Below, piece by piece: positions 34,601-44,790 of a stretch of DNA of 64,000 bases (its first letter is position 1; each line of letters starts with the position of its first letter). The notes beneath the pieces were generated by a model. It was given only the letters and a program-made list of their open reading frames with translations. It had not been told where the DNA came from and made no database searches. Origin of the DNA: Lepidodermella squamata (Eukaryota; Gastrotricha); the NCBI GenBank assembly GCA_047495785.1, contig JBLDXI010000042.1:1426001-1490000 (forward strand), in the 5' to 3' direction. The translations under genes and the position numbers were made by a program.

Positions 34601-37600
34601 AACAATGATTCTTGTCGACGTAGACACCGCCGCTATAAATCTAAAAATATACATTAGCATATGTGATGTAAGAGCATTGCAAATTCTGGGGATTTCAAAT
34701 TACACTAGGTGGTATAATCAGGGTTTTCTATGTAAAAACCTTGATGTAAAAACACCGTGTATAAACACAGTGTAAAAACTGTATTTATCGAGCGGGTTTT
34801 TCCACGTGTAGAAACCCCTAGTTAAGAAAATTCGTAAACTTGTGCTTTGAAGAAGCGAAAACAGCTTGATTTTCATTTAGTCATGCCATTATAGCTCGTT
34901 TTACAGGGGCATGTCACTGTGTCCTGTTTATGGTGACATGCCAGATTAAATTGCAATGCTAAGCATTAAGTGCCACTATGATCGAGGTTTTCGAAAATGG
35001 GTAAAAAACACTGTTTCACTTTATCGTGGCACTCAAAGCTCGGTAATACGGTATCAATTTCCCGAAGACCTATAAGCGGCCATGCCGAAAAGGACCTGAC
35101 TTCGGCAGGTTATGGCAGGCCATGGCAGGCGATGACAGGCGGCTACAGGTGAAGGCAAGCAGTAGGAATAGTCAGCGGTAGAAGGCAAGTCACGTCAGCC
35201 CCCTTGTTACTGCATGCGGCCCGTCGCCCATCGTAACGCGCGCCATAGGTAGTCCACCACCTCTCAGCGCCAGTTCCACCGCCTCGCAGTGTGCGGTCCG
35301 CCTCCTTCGCAGCGCCAGTTCCACCGCCTCACACCTGCGCGCGAACCGCAGATCCAGGGCCCTAAATAAGGTGTGTACGCGCGGTAATGCGGGGTAATGA
35401 CCATGGAAGAAGCTTTCAGCGCCGCGGCTGAGACATTGGCACTATTTATAGAGGAGGAGAGGTTTGACTAGTAATATTTGAGTTTTTGTATCAGAAGGCG
35501 AAGAGCTTAGAGGGCAATAAAATGATGAAAAATTAATAAGAAGGGGTTTATACACTAAGATGGAAAAACTCTGGGATTTATTATACACATGTTTTTACTA
35601 GTTTTGCCGTTTATACATGTAAAAATCGGAGGTTTTTACATTTATGCACAACCCTGGGTTTAATAAATTCTGAATAAAAGGGTCCCCACGAACCTGCGTG
35701 GGCTTCAAAGCAGGGTAAACGTACTAAAAAGTCTCCCAGTAGGCGATCAGGCTTAGCCTCTGATTTTCAACCAATGGACTAACATGATGGTCAGCTATTC
35801 TAGCTTTCCAAACCAAAATTTGAGGAACGTAACTCATGAAAACTGCGAATAATAGTATTGTACGTTGGGACAATGAATTTTTAAAAATGCAGTCAACAAA
35901 TAAAGTCTCCATCTTATGGTAAGAATTATTCAAAGAACACCAGTCTATTTTCGGCTTTCCGATTTAAGATATTTTGCTGAATAATCCTAATTTTCCAGAA
36001 CCCAAATTTCAGACCTAATTTCAGAACCCATTTTCATTGGGGAAAATTTATCGGGCCGTTTCGGTTTACTTTTTCACAGATTTTGTAAAGAAAAATCCAG
36101 CTTCATATAACATGCACAGAGTAAAAGGCTTCAAATAAAGTATGACGCAGCAAATGGTGCACACACCAGATTAAAAGACGACAAAGCACAGAACCATTAA
36201 AGTGAAATAAAAAACGTGTTTACTCGATTTTTGTGAGTGCGTGCGGACACATGTGTTACGCAATGCGTTGCAAGTCATGCTCGTGTGTGCATGTCTTTAA
36301 AATAGCGCAAGGACATGATGATTGCTCATTCGTTTTATTTGATTGAATGGCATTTCAAAACTTCCCGAAGAATGCTGGCGCAGAGCAACCGCGGTCGGCC
36401 GCCGTAAAACCCGGCGCAGCTGTTACGAGTTTTGAAAAGCGGCAGAATAAGGCAACGACGCCGATTGTGACATTTCGAAAAATGTTGTTAAAAAAACCAT
36501 GTGATTTTGTTACATTTAGGCCTCAAATCTCAATAATATAAATGAAATAGCAAATAGTAGCAAGCAAATAAAAAATGTTTCACCTTTGCGCACCACAAAA
36601 AGGGTCATAATTGCTTCGCAAAAATCACTACATACAGCCTTGGTTTAACACGTGTTAATTTGTCCATTAATAACGTTTATTATATTTTGAAGCTTATATT
36701 TAATCTACCGTATTTCATCAAATAATAACCATGGGTACTATTTTTTCCGAAACTCCGAAAATGGTCCAAAAAATGCTATTATTCGAGGGGGGCTATTATT
36801 TATTGGCAATTGACAAATTTTATTACCGCAAGTCGTTTGCGCTGTTCAATTCTCTGTTGTCTGACCTACGCTGCTAATTAATCATCGACATTCACGAACA
36901 AATGCTTACATCCACCACCTTTAATCCGATTAGCAGAATAAGGCGACGCAAGTAGGAGAGCGTTTTCCCTCCTCCAGCGCACCACCTGCTTCGGACAAGG
37001 CATGGCGTGGCTATTATTCGAGGGGGGGGGGGGGGGGCTATTATTCATTTTTAAATGCTTAAAACAACCGAAAATTTCGGGCTTTTATTCGAGGGAGGCT
37101 ATTAATCGATGAAATACGGGACATGGAAACCTTGCTGCTTTGAAGCGTTTAATTTGAAGCCTTTTACTAAATTTTCCCTACTTTACCCCATGCAATGAGC
37201 GGCTGGGTTCGAATACTGAAGCTTTCTAATAAATTTCGAAGCTTTCTAAGACGTTATTTGGAAACACGTGTTTAGGAGAAAACAACTAGGTACCAAACCG
37301 GAGCCCTGACTGCGCCCTGGGCCAAAATCTGCGTATCGATTTTTTAATTCAAAAGACGGCCTGAAGATGGACAGTTGCGTCCGAAACGTCGCCAGAACTA
37401 ATTAAATTCATAAATTCATAAAAATGATGAATAAATTTTGGAAACGCAAAGTTCCTAGAAGTGCTCGACGCTGCTGATTCTCACATAAATCAAGGTTCAA
37501 AAAGTTTGAAAAACAGACACAGAAGTAAATATAAACAGTAAAATATCAGTACCTGCGTTTGAGTGGCACCATTACAGCCAGGCGTAGCCAACAGGCAGCC

Positions 37601-39610
37601 AGCAAATGAGCGATCCGACTTGGAGAAACATCGAACATGAGGCGAAAAATCTGGTACTCTGGCGGCTGGAATCAGAATAACACCGCATTTAATATATTTG
37701 TTGTACGCCTATAGAGGATCTAAGCTTCTACGGCAAAGGCTTAGCCTATACGGGATAAGCGATATTGTAAATTGTCATAGCGGCCAAACCGTGAGGGTCA
37801 CTATGGATCATCATATATCAATCGATTGCTGTAATCAAGGGTTATCGATTGGTGCCAAATCGAAGTCCACATTCAGGGTCATGTTTTGACCAAAAAACTC
37901 GAATTTTTCGAATTTTTTAAACTTTGAAGGCAAAAATCATATTTCCAAAAGTTCCGCGCGCAATTCGATCTGGCACCAATCGATTGATATATGATGATCC
38001 ATAGCAGTGCTTCTCAAACTTCATTTTTCGGCCGCATGCGGCCCGCAGCCCGATTTTGTGCGGCCCGGAACTCAACTAGATAACTTGTATTGGTTGCGGC
38101 CCGCAAGCCTTGTTATCAATCATTTTTAAATAGCTTTAAGGTCCAAGCGATGCCCGGAAGTCCAACAATAGGGTTCCTATGAATCATCCATAATCTAATG
38201 CATTTTTAGCCCATTTTCGGGTTGAAAATGCCCAAAAAAGCGTCAGCCAAAGCTCGCGAATTGAATTTTAAGTAGCTTTTATGCCGCAAAATGTTTCAAA
38301 CAAAAATCCTGGCTACCCTTCCTTATTTACGCTTCATTTACGTTCATTTACGCTAATCAATTTTTTCAAATGCCCTCAAGGCCCGTTCTTGAACATTTGG
38401 CGTAAATAAATTTCAGTTATGATTCAGTAGTTTCTTTTTGCGATGAGTGGAAATAATTGCTAGCTTAAAAAAATTGCTCATAAAACTTGATACTTATTTG
38501 ATAATTCTTAATACATACTAAATACCTACTCATGAATGCCTAATTTTTGTTAATTGTTTTTTATTTCAAATTTCATTGCAATAAAATTAGCGACTAAACA
38601 GCAATTTATGTTGAACTTTGCCCACATTTTAAACATGTGGCCCGATGTGTTCTTAAAATACAGTGGTAGCGGCCTGCAAGGATGAAAAATGAGTTAGGAA
38701 ATGGCCCACCACGGAAAAAGGTTGAGAAGCACTGATCCATAGTGACCCTCACTGTTGGGCCAGTTTTTCAGTGGAATATAATGCTCTACCCGATAACTGT
38801 ATCAAGCCCCGGCGGCCCGAGTGCCGAGCTCCGGCCAACACATACGGACTCGGACCCCAACAATGCCACTTACCTTTGATTTTAGTAAGGCACTTGTTTA
38901 AGCTGGATCTCGCTGTCTTTTTAAGCTGAGAATTAAGAAAAAAAATTTTGGGGGAAATACAAAAAATGAAATCGATTTTCTCACCCATCCCGATGGACAT
39001 TTGCTTTCATAAGGGACACAGGTCTGCGCCGAACCATTGGTGCACTGCAAAGCCCGATTCTCCTGCAAAATTTCGGGTAAAATAAAAAACATGGCACAGA
39101 AGTAGAATAGGTACCATATATGGCCGTATTGTGTCGATGCAATCGTCATAACGGGGCTTGAACGTCAAACCCGTGAAATTTACGTGCTGTTGAGAAAACA
39201 ATTTACACATTGAATGATAGAATAAAACAAAAAAATACCGGAATTTCCTCCTTAGTACATGAAACGAGTTGGGGCAGGCATCTCAGAGTGAACAGCTTCG
39301 GATTGTAACAGCTATGGGCAGACTGAATTGAAAGCATTTATTAAATAATTTGCTTTAAAAAATAGAAATATTCAAATTACGCCTTGCTTGCAACTCGCGA
39401 AATCCGGACGTGTTGGGCCCAACTATTACAAAGATAATATTACCGATGAATTGGTATGAATCAGAACCGCCTTACCTGGACTGCTTCAAACATGTCGCAT
39501 TCTTTTTTGCAGGCAGTGAATTCGTCGTTCCAACGCGATATACACCGCTTGTAGCAGTCGCCACGAGGAACGATTGCTGCCAGTATGAGAGCAGTTGATA
39601 ATAAATTCAT
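28696..39610 (-). CDS. gene C: secreted Cys-rich/laminin-G-like family protein (longest locus)
   Basis: The ATG is at 39610: MNLLSTALILAAIVPRGDC is the signal peptide, followed by CISRWNDEFTACKKEC...FEAVQ (exon 1, 39476-39610). Further exons match gene B one for one: TRPDFASCKQG, SAHSCYNPKLFTLRC, FKPRYDDCIDTIRPYM, CTNGSAQTCVPYESKCPSGW (about 38,985), a short exon with LNKCLTKIK, then RCFSKSDRSFAGCLLATPGC (about 37,552-37,672), and the repeated six-exon units between about 34,640 and 32,090. Laminin-G exon 1 is 31677-32030 (AFLPLTATYGLSDISGN), exon 2 is 28899-29733 (WPLVSDLNDVINPRADA), and the last exon, 28696-28834, ends INCAIYSIPALK. I saw no stop in the exons checked. The gene has grown to 10.9 kb because transposons landed in at least four introns. 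The protein is predicted secreted; its function is unknown. Confidence 0.75.
30036..31025 (-). pseudogene. coding-like insert in an intron of gene C, unknown
   Basis: Between the two laminin-G exons of gene C (intron 29,734-31,676) three minus-strand frames follow one another: 31,025-30,831, 30,767-30,525 (MSSMPASSKSTQNNNSFFST..., Ser/Thr/Lys-rich) and 30,528-30,322 (MNCDRKELWSKIVASAPNAS...). The second and third seem to continue each other after a frame change near 30,540. I do not recognise them; they may be an ORF of a decayed element. The intron is 155 bp in gene B, so this material is an insertion. Confidence 0.35.
33278..33405 (+). mobile_element. 3'-end fragment of the RTE-like element
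   Basis: About 128 bp match the last part of the element at 5198-7680 (gcagaatcttcgactgtggg, gaggatcattctt, cctgccttcgccctcttcaa) and end in the same tattattat-type tail. It lies in an intron of gene C in the opposite orientation to that gene. It is a severely 5'-truncated copy, a usual product of this class. Confidence 0.85.
34719..35656. mobile_element. element with inverted TGTAAAAACC end arrays
   Basis: The left end (34,719-34,785) has cagggttttctatgtaaaaa followed by more tgtaaaaac and gtataaac words. The right end (about 35,585-35,656) shows them inverted (gtttttac, gtttatac, ggtttttacatttatgcaca, accctg). The middle is GC-rich with two direct copies of cagcgccagttccaccgcct (about 35,257 and 35,310). 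It sits in an intron of gene C. No transposase is seen. Confidence 0.6.
36708..37119. mobile_element. MITE with ccgtatttcatc ends and ctattattcgagggg repeats
   Basis: The ends ccgtatttcatca (36,708) and, inverted, gatgaaatacgg (37,119) enclose repeated words ctattattcgaggggggcta near both sides. A run of about 18 G lies at about 37,022-37,039. It has no coding capacity. It lies in an intron of gene C. Confidence 0.75.
37997..38004. repeat. hAT target-site duplication, left
   Basis: ATCCATAG, identical to 38,735-38,742, abuts the CAGTG end of the element. Confidence 0.9.
38005..38734. mobile_element. non-autonomous hAT element (730 bp)
   Basis: The ends CAGTGCTTCTCAA and, inverted, TTGAGAAGCACTG are classical hAT termini (CAGTG...CACTG). 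The identical 8-bp ATCCATAG lies at 37,997-38,004 and 38,735-38,742, the target-duplication length of hAT transposases. There is no open frame for a transposase, so it depended on an active relative. The left interior is GC-rich (gcggcccgcagcccg). Confidence 0.95.
38735..38742. repeat. hAT target-site duplication, right
   Basis: ATCCATAG, identical to 37,997-38,004, abuts the CACTG end of the element. Confidence 0.9.
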
Positions 39611-40235
39611 TCTAAATAAATTACCCGGTTTAAAAAAAATGAATGAAATGAGAAGAAATAAATGAAGCCGTTGATTTTCCACCGACATTTTTTATAACGT
39701 GGCGTCTTGAAATCGCGTGTGAAAAAAAATCACATTTGAAAGTGATGATGTCATTACCCACCGACGCTGCTCTTTTCGATGTGTTTCTTATCAGGGTCCA
39801 GCAACTTTTGAACTATTGTAATCGCATTGAAAAATATGTTTTTCTTAATTATAAATTTGGCCGAAAAAAAGCATATCTCATAAATTCTTGGGAAAAAATA
39901 TCAGAAAATCAGGCATTTTTTGACGGCCATAATGTACCAAACCCTGTCGCGCGAATCGGCTTCGTTATCAGGAAAATCAATATCGAAAAATCGATTATTT
40001 GTACCCTGCAAAACTGTGTTGCGTAATCATGACTCATTGCTCACACGAAGAAAAAACAAGCTGTGAGAAATTTTAATGTAAATGCGTATCAACAACACAC
40101 TTGAAATTCAACCCCTTAGCATGTGCCAGGAGCTCAGAGGACATTTTTCAATAATCATCGGTTGAAGATTTTCTGTTTGAAATCTTTCTTTAGGAATCCC
40201 ACTTGACAACTCTATAGTTTGAATCCTCCTTAATT
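39611..40235. other. upstream region of gene C
   Basis: About 600 bp 5' of gene C with no recognised gene or repeat. It should contain the promoter of gene C. Confidence 0.4.
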
Positions 40236-40620
40236 TCAAAACCAGTGAAATTTCATATTTTTGGCTGTAAGTTTTCGACATTTTTTTGAGGCTTTAAAAC
40301 CTGACTTCATGAAAAAACCGAATGATGCGAACATGCCAACGATTTCGTGGCAAGCCTTGCCGTCACCCAGAAGGGCGAGGAACTGCACACCCACTCTGAT
40401 CTTGCAACCAGGAATTTCAATGCCGTTGAGACAAAGGTCACGCATCGCTTCCAGAAAATCGGACAGAACAACACGCCAAGGATTGTCGCCGCCAAACTTG
40501 AATTCTCTCGCGTTAGCTATGGCTAGCGGCACGTGCGAAGTGATTCGCGAACGGATATACTGCCAGAGGTTAGAAGGTTGCCATTGAATTATTCGCATCA
40601 AGTTGCTTCCGCGACGGGCA
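40236..40620 (-). pseudogene. probable transposon protein fragment, unknown
   Basis: Part of a 190-codon minus-strand frame. The section starting MRIIQWQPSNLWQYI and running through LDGIEIPGC-like and FLALLGDGKACHEIVGM words looks like coding sequence and loosely recalls the central part of proteins carried by some large animal transposons. The N-terminal part of the frame is only repeat sequence. I am not able to name the family. Confidence 0.3.
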
Positions 40621-40629
40621 CAGCGTGGA

Positions 40630-40745
40630 AAGTATCGCCAGGGACGCCAGGGACGACGAGGGTAGTACCAGGGACGCGTCCCTGGTAGGTTTAGGAGTCG
40701 AGGCGTCCCAACCAGGGACGCCGTAGTACCTGGTAGGTTAGCATT
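40630..40745. repeat. local ccagggacg repeats with a 22-bp perfect palindrome
   Basis: The word ccagggacg recurs five or six times in both orientations. The 22 bp at 40666-40687 are a perfect palindrome centred on acgcgt. Next to it (40,770-40,870) is a G/T-rich stretch with ggttgggttgcggtt-type words. Confidence 0.7.
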
Positions 40746-40809
40746 TTCCAGAGGTGGAATTGGGGCGGTTTGGGTTGGTGTACATATATGGGGTGCGGTG
40801 TGGGTCATG

Positions 40810-42490
40810 GTTTGGTGCGGGTTGGAATGGGTTGGGTTGCGGTTAACCCATATGGGTTGCGGGTTATTTAACCCACATTATCAATTTTTGATATTAAAAG
40901 GGCTGTCATGTTTTAAAACATCGGCAAATACTCTGCTAAACACAGCGAAGCCATTTACGTTTCCCTATCAATTCCAATAATTTGAAAGTTACACATAACG
41001 ACCAACAAAGCGCAATTACATTTTGTTTGCTATTGAAATTCATTCATTCGCTTGAACTCATGTTTTTGCTTCGGCGGATTGTTTTCTGTGATACATTATT
41101 CAACGACAAATGCTGTGCCTGAATCGCTCACCGGCATTGAAGCGGTCTAGGCAGCAGCGAATAAGCCAAAACAGTCGAAAATAGTGAAATATTGAATAGA
41201 TCTGAGTTTCGCCAACATTTGACGGCGGGTGAATCTCATTTAGTTTTTTTTTGACGTAGAATCCCATTTTGCTAAATTTTCTGCTAAGTTCTAATTACAC
41301 CTGCCATATATGGCGGCATTTGGTGTTTGACATTCAACCCATGCGATTTTATTCACACCTCTTTTGTGTCAAGTCGAGCATAGCTTACCATCCGCCAAGA
41401 TTTTTGTTTTGAAAATGCCGTTCTGATTTCAACCCAAATTTCATGAAAATTTGGAGGATAACAGATGGAATGATTATAATGGATAACAGATAATCATTTG
41501 GTAATAAATTCATCCGGAACTGACGCCTTACGGAATCGAAAATATGATTATCCAATTCGATGTTATGTGACGAATGGCCCCTGCCCCGTTGACTAGACCT
41601 GCGTCTCATGGGATGAGCAAGATATACTAGTATTACTTGCCACTACAATTCAGCGGATAGCCTAGCTTAGGTAGTCACCAGGATCACCTGAGGAGCTTTA
41701 TTAGAAATACGGTGTGTTTAATTGTTCGGTTCGGAGTTTTAACCAAGTACCACAAGTACTATTGCTCCAAGGGAATCACCAGTGAGCTCAAAACGGTACT
41801 TATATACTGGAACATATCTCGATCCGCGATAAAAATGCTATCAAAACTTTTATTTATGAATCTATCAGGGATTCAGCTTCATTTTTTATTATTAATATGG
41901 CTAAATTGTTCCAAGAATTTTTGTAAATTTCAAAGGTAATTCTGAGAATGCCGGGGGAACCCCCGTACTGCCACCGTTTGTGTCGTGGAAATCTTTGTAT
42001 GCCGCCATTGTGCATGCACCATAGTATGCACTCATGCAATCACACCAAGCACATCGTGAAATGGCACAATGCGATTGTACTGCCATGTGCAAACCATGGC
42101 TACACAGCGCTTCACAGCCCATATAATATAGAGTCATTCCAACCACTCCATCCACTTGAACCTTCAGGTAAAACTTCGTACACGGACGGAGAAGAGTACC
42201 CGCGCATCTTGTTTCGCGATTATTGGTATACATGGCGCACAGAGAGAACTTCCTTCCAGCGCAGGAGATACGAACCAAACCGTTGCCAACCGCCTCGCCC
42301 TTCCTGCCGTCGCCAACAGTGAATTTTCAATCAGGAACGTGAGCAATAAAGTTGTGAAGGACAGCTCGATCAGAATCCATGTGATTTACCGCAGCTTTTT
42401 CTGGCCGCTTGCCGATGTAAAAATAGCAAGTTTTACGAGAGTGAAACTGCGGCAAAGTGATATTGCGCAAGTGAGTACGGAGACCACCTG
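40810..42490. other. intergenic, nothing firmly recognised
   Basis: Overlapping frames occur around 41,900-42,520. The plus-strand one ends with RIHVIYRSFFWPLADVKIAS and could be a gene remnant, but I recognise no domain and find no supporting splice sites. Confidence 0.3.
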
Positions 42491-42496
42491 TCATAT

Positions 42497-42676
42497 CGTT
42501 AGCGCCTTTGAATAACTCGGATTTAGGCTTGTTTGCATCCATTTCAAGGTGATAGGTGACAAGTAAAAAGCTGTCTTTTAACATGAATGAGAAGAGGCAA
42601 AAACAAAAGACTTTTTACTTTTTACTTGTCACCTATCACCTTGAAATGGATGCAAACAAGCCTAACGACGCTAACG
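42497..42676. mobile_element. palindromic MITE, second copy with a shortened right arm
   Basis: The left end cgttagcgcctttgaataac matches the copy at 27,541. The inner arms (gcttgtttgcatccatttca / tgaaatggatgcaaacaagc) pair perfectly. The right outer arm is shortened to cgacgctaacg, having lost the middle of the terminal repeat. Confidence 0.8.
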
Positions 42677-42889
42677 AAATGTATGAACCAGTGGTTCTCA
42701 AACCCTGGCACGCAGAGGGTTTTGATTTTTGACTGCGTATGCTAACCGTGCCCCAAGAAGTGAGAAGAACCGTTTTATTCTCATTTTGAGAAGTGTTTGG
42801 GCGTATTTTGGGGTAAAAACCCAAAATGTCCTCCCTTCGCTCGTTCAATTTGTTCGAATTTCACTAACGTAAAGTTCACAAATGCGGAA

Positions 42890-42990
42890 ATTCATCCCCT
42901 CCAGCTCGGCTAGACAGGACAAGAAAATGAGAAATTAGACAGATGTTTCAGCAGAAAACCTTTCTCGCTTTGCTCGCCCATGACGAACAA
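42890..42990 (-). repeat. dispersed repeat, copy 3 (inverted, partial)
   Basis: The reverse complement contains aatttctcattttcttgtcc, then tagccgagctggaggg, matching the region at about 27,415-27,470. Confidence 0.45.
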
Positions 42991-44790
42991 GAGTTTTGTG
43001 AGCGGCAGCTTTGGCATCGAAATCGTCGACGATAAACTCGAAAAGAACAGCGGGTGTTTCGATGGTTTCGGATTGCAGAATGTCAACGGGAGATTAGAGT
43101 TGGCTTGAAGTTGCCCTTTTTACCGTGTTTTTCTGGCCATTACCGAGCATTCTGCATGCTTTAATAAGCTCTCATAAAACCGAATTTGCCGTGATTTGAA
43201 TTCGCCACGTTTTACGAGCTCGCTCGAAACAAAACAACCGCGTTTTTACGAATTAGCATTACTCGGTGGTCGGAAGTAGGTGTTACTTAACGCGTGATAT
43301 GATTCGAGGCCGCAAGCTTTATGCGTGAAAGAAATCCCGAACAACGGCGCCGCCGTTAGTTTGGAAGGAGTTGGACAATTTTGAACTGATGCAAATTCAG
43401 GGTGGTCTCATTCACGCTTCAAGTTGGGTCGAGGAAAACGTCGACGAAGTCTCATTTAATTGAACCGAGCCTAATTCTTATTACCCTTCTCCCGTCGACG
43501 TCGGTGCCATATAGTGTCAAAACAACAGAAGTGTATCGTCGCCTCATCAAGTATCTCGTCATACGACTGAAACTAACTGATAATGAAGTAACACGTAACA
43601 CCTCTTCCACATATTATGAGACGCACGCCGAAAAAGAGCCGATATTGAAATTTATCTTTTTTTGAAAGGGGCATCAGATGACGCTTGAAATAATATCGAC
43701 TCTTTTCTTGGCGTTCGTCTCATATCGATAACTCGTTTTTCAGTGGTAATTCTACTCATAAATAACAAAAAATGTCTACATTAATGAACTGTTTACTGTT
43801 TTAATGTTTAGGAATGTAATGTCAAATTGGTTCCCCCGGCGCTACTGTAGCAGCTTTGCTGCTGCTGTTGCCAATTTGAATGCCGTATTTTCTGAACCCC
43901 CACCCCCTCTCGTTTAGTGCCCTGCCTCGTTTAAAAGCCTAGATATATCTGATTTTTAATAAATGGAGCCCTACCATGAATAGTAACCTGGGCGCATAGT
44001 ACGCGAAGATTAAACCCTCTTCGCTGCCCTAGCGCGCATGCTAACAGGTGAAAAAAGCCCCTTAAGCTCCTAGAGGTCCAGTCTACACTCGAGATGCGGA
44101 TGTTGCGCTGTTATCTGACCGCATGAGATGAGAGGCTGGAATAAATCGATTAAAGCTTCATTACTCGCCGCGCCGCTGGTGCTATTGGCGCCTCCTGTTT
44201 CTATTTCCGGGTTATATAGCCTAGTTTTTGTTGGTTTTCATATGGCTTCAATTTTGCATAACCTCGGGTTGGTTCAGCTTAAAATAGCTAAACATCTTTA
44301 GGTTCTAATAAATTATAATCTTTTCTCAGATATCAGACTAAAATCACGCATGAAAAACTATTAGGGCGCCGATATTTATAAACCTCTAACTTCAAACTCA
44401 AAACATATTTGTAGCTGAAATCGTCGTTGGTTCGGCTAAAAGTCCTATCTCTGTAAAACCGGAGGGTCGAATGGCGCCGGCTAGATTAGAATGAATTCAT
44501 GAATACCTAGCCATAAGTAAGATTCCTCTCATAGATTTGGCGAAAACTGAACATCTTCGCTCTTAGATCAATAAACTCTTCTCATTAAGATGAAATCCGA
44601 AATGTGCCGAACTTCGTAAACTGGGGATATCAACTATCAGTCTCTATACTGTGGAGATCATCCCCTAAACTTCAAAACTAGTTCGATGTTCGATCCCGTT
44701 AGAATTATTTTCCTGGCAATGCCGAGAGTGTTTAAGCAATGCTATGCCTCGCACGAAGACGATTATGAAATTGAATCTTTCAACAGTTCA
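42991..44790. other. intergenic with one small foldback and one repeat word
   Basis: Apart from the hairpin at 43,615-43,724 I recognise no gene. About 44,419-44,450 (cgtcgttggttcggctaaaa, gtcctatctc) recurs at about 52,032-52,062, so a dispersed repeat is present. A CTG/CAG-rich patch lies at 43,845-43,875. Confidence 0.4.
43615..43724. repeat. foldback hairpin
   Basis: Arms 43,615-43,651 and 43,691-43,724 pair with few mismatches (tatgagacgcacgccgaaaa against the inverse of cttggcgttcgtctcata), with a 40-bp loop. Confidence 0.75.

Larger units (their letters stand above)
37782..38760. mobile_element. palindromic MITE interrupted by a hAT element
   Basis: The left terminal inverted repeat at 37,782-37,830 (ggccaaaccgtgagggtcac, then tatggatcatcatatatcaa) matches the inverted right end, which is split into about 37,970-38,004 and 38,743-38,760 by the hAT insertion. 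Removing the hAT and one 8-bp duplication restores a continuous arm (ccatagtgaccctcac). It lies in an intron of gene C. Confidence 0.85.

Noticed and set aside
40666-40687. Operator for a dimeric regulator (perfect palindrome)
   Set aside because: It is embedded in local repeats of ccagggacg in both orientations, so it is explained by repeat expansion and not by a binding site.
41901-42515. A pair of overlapping 120-codon genes
   Set aside because: Opposite-strand frames overlap with no recognisable domain, splice sites or codon pattern; random openness is more likely.
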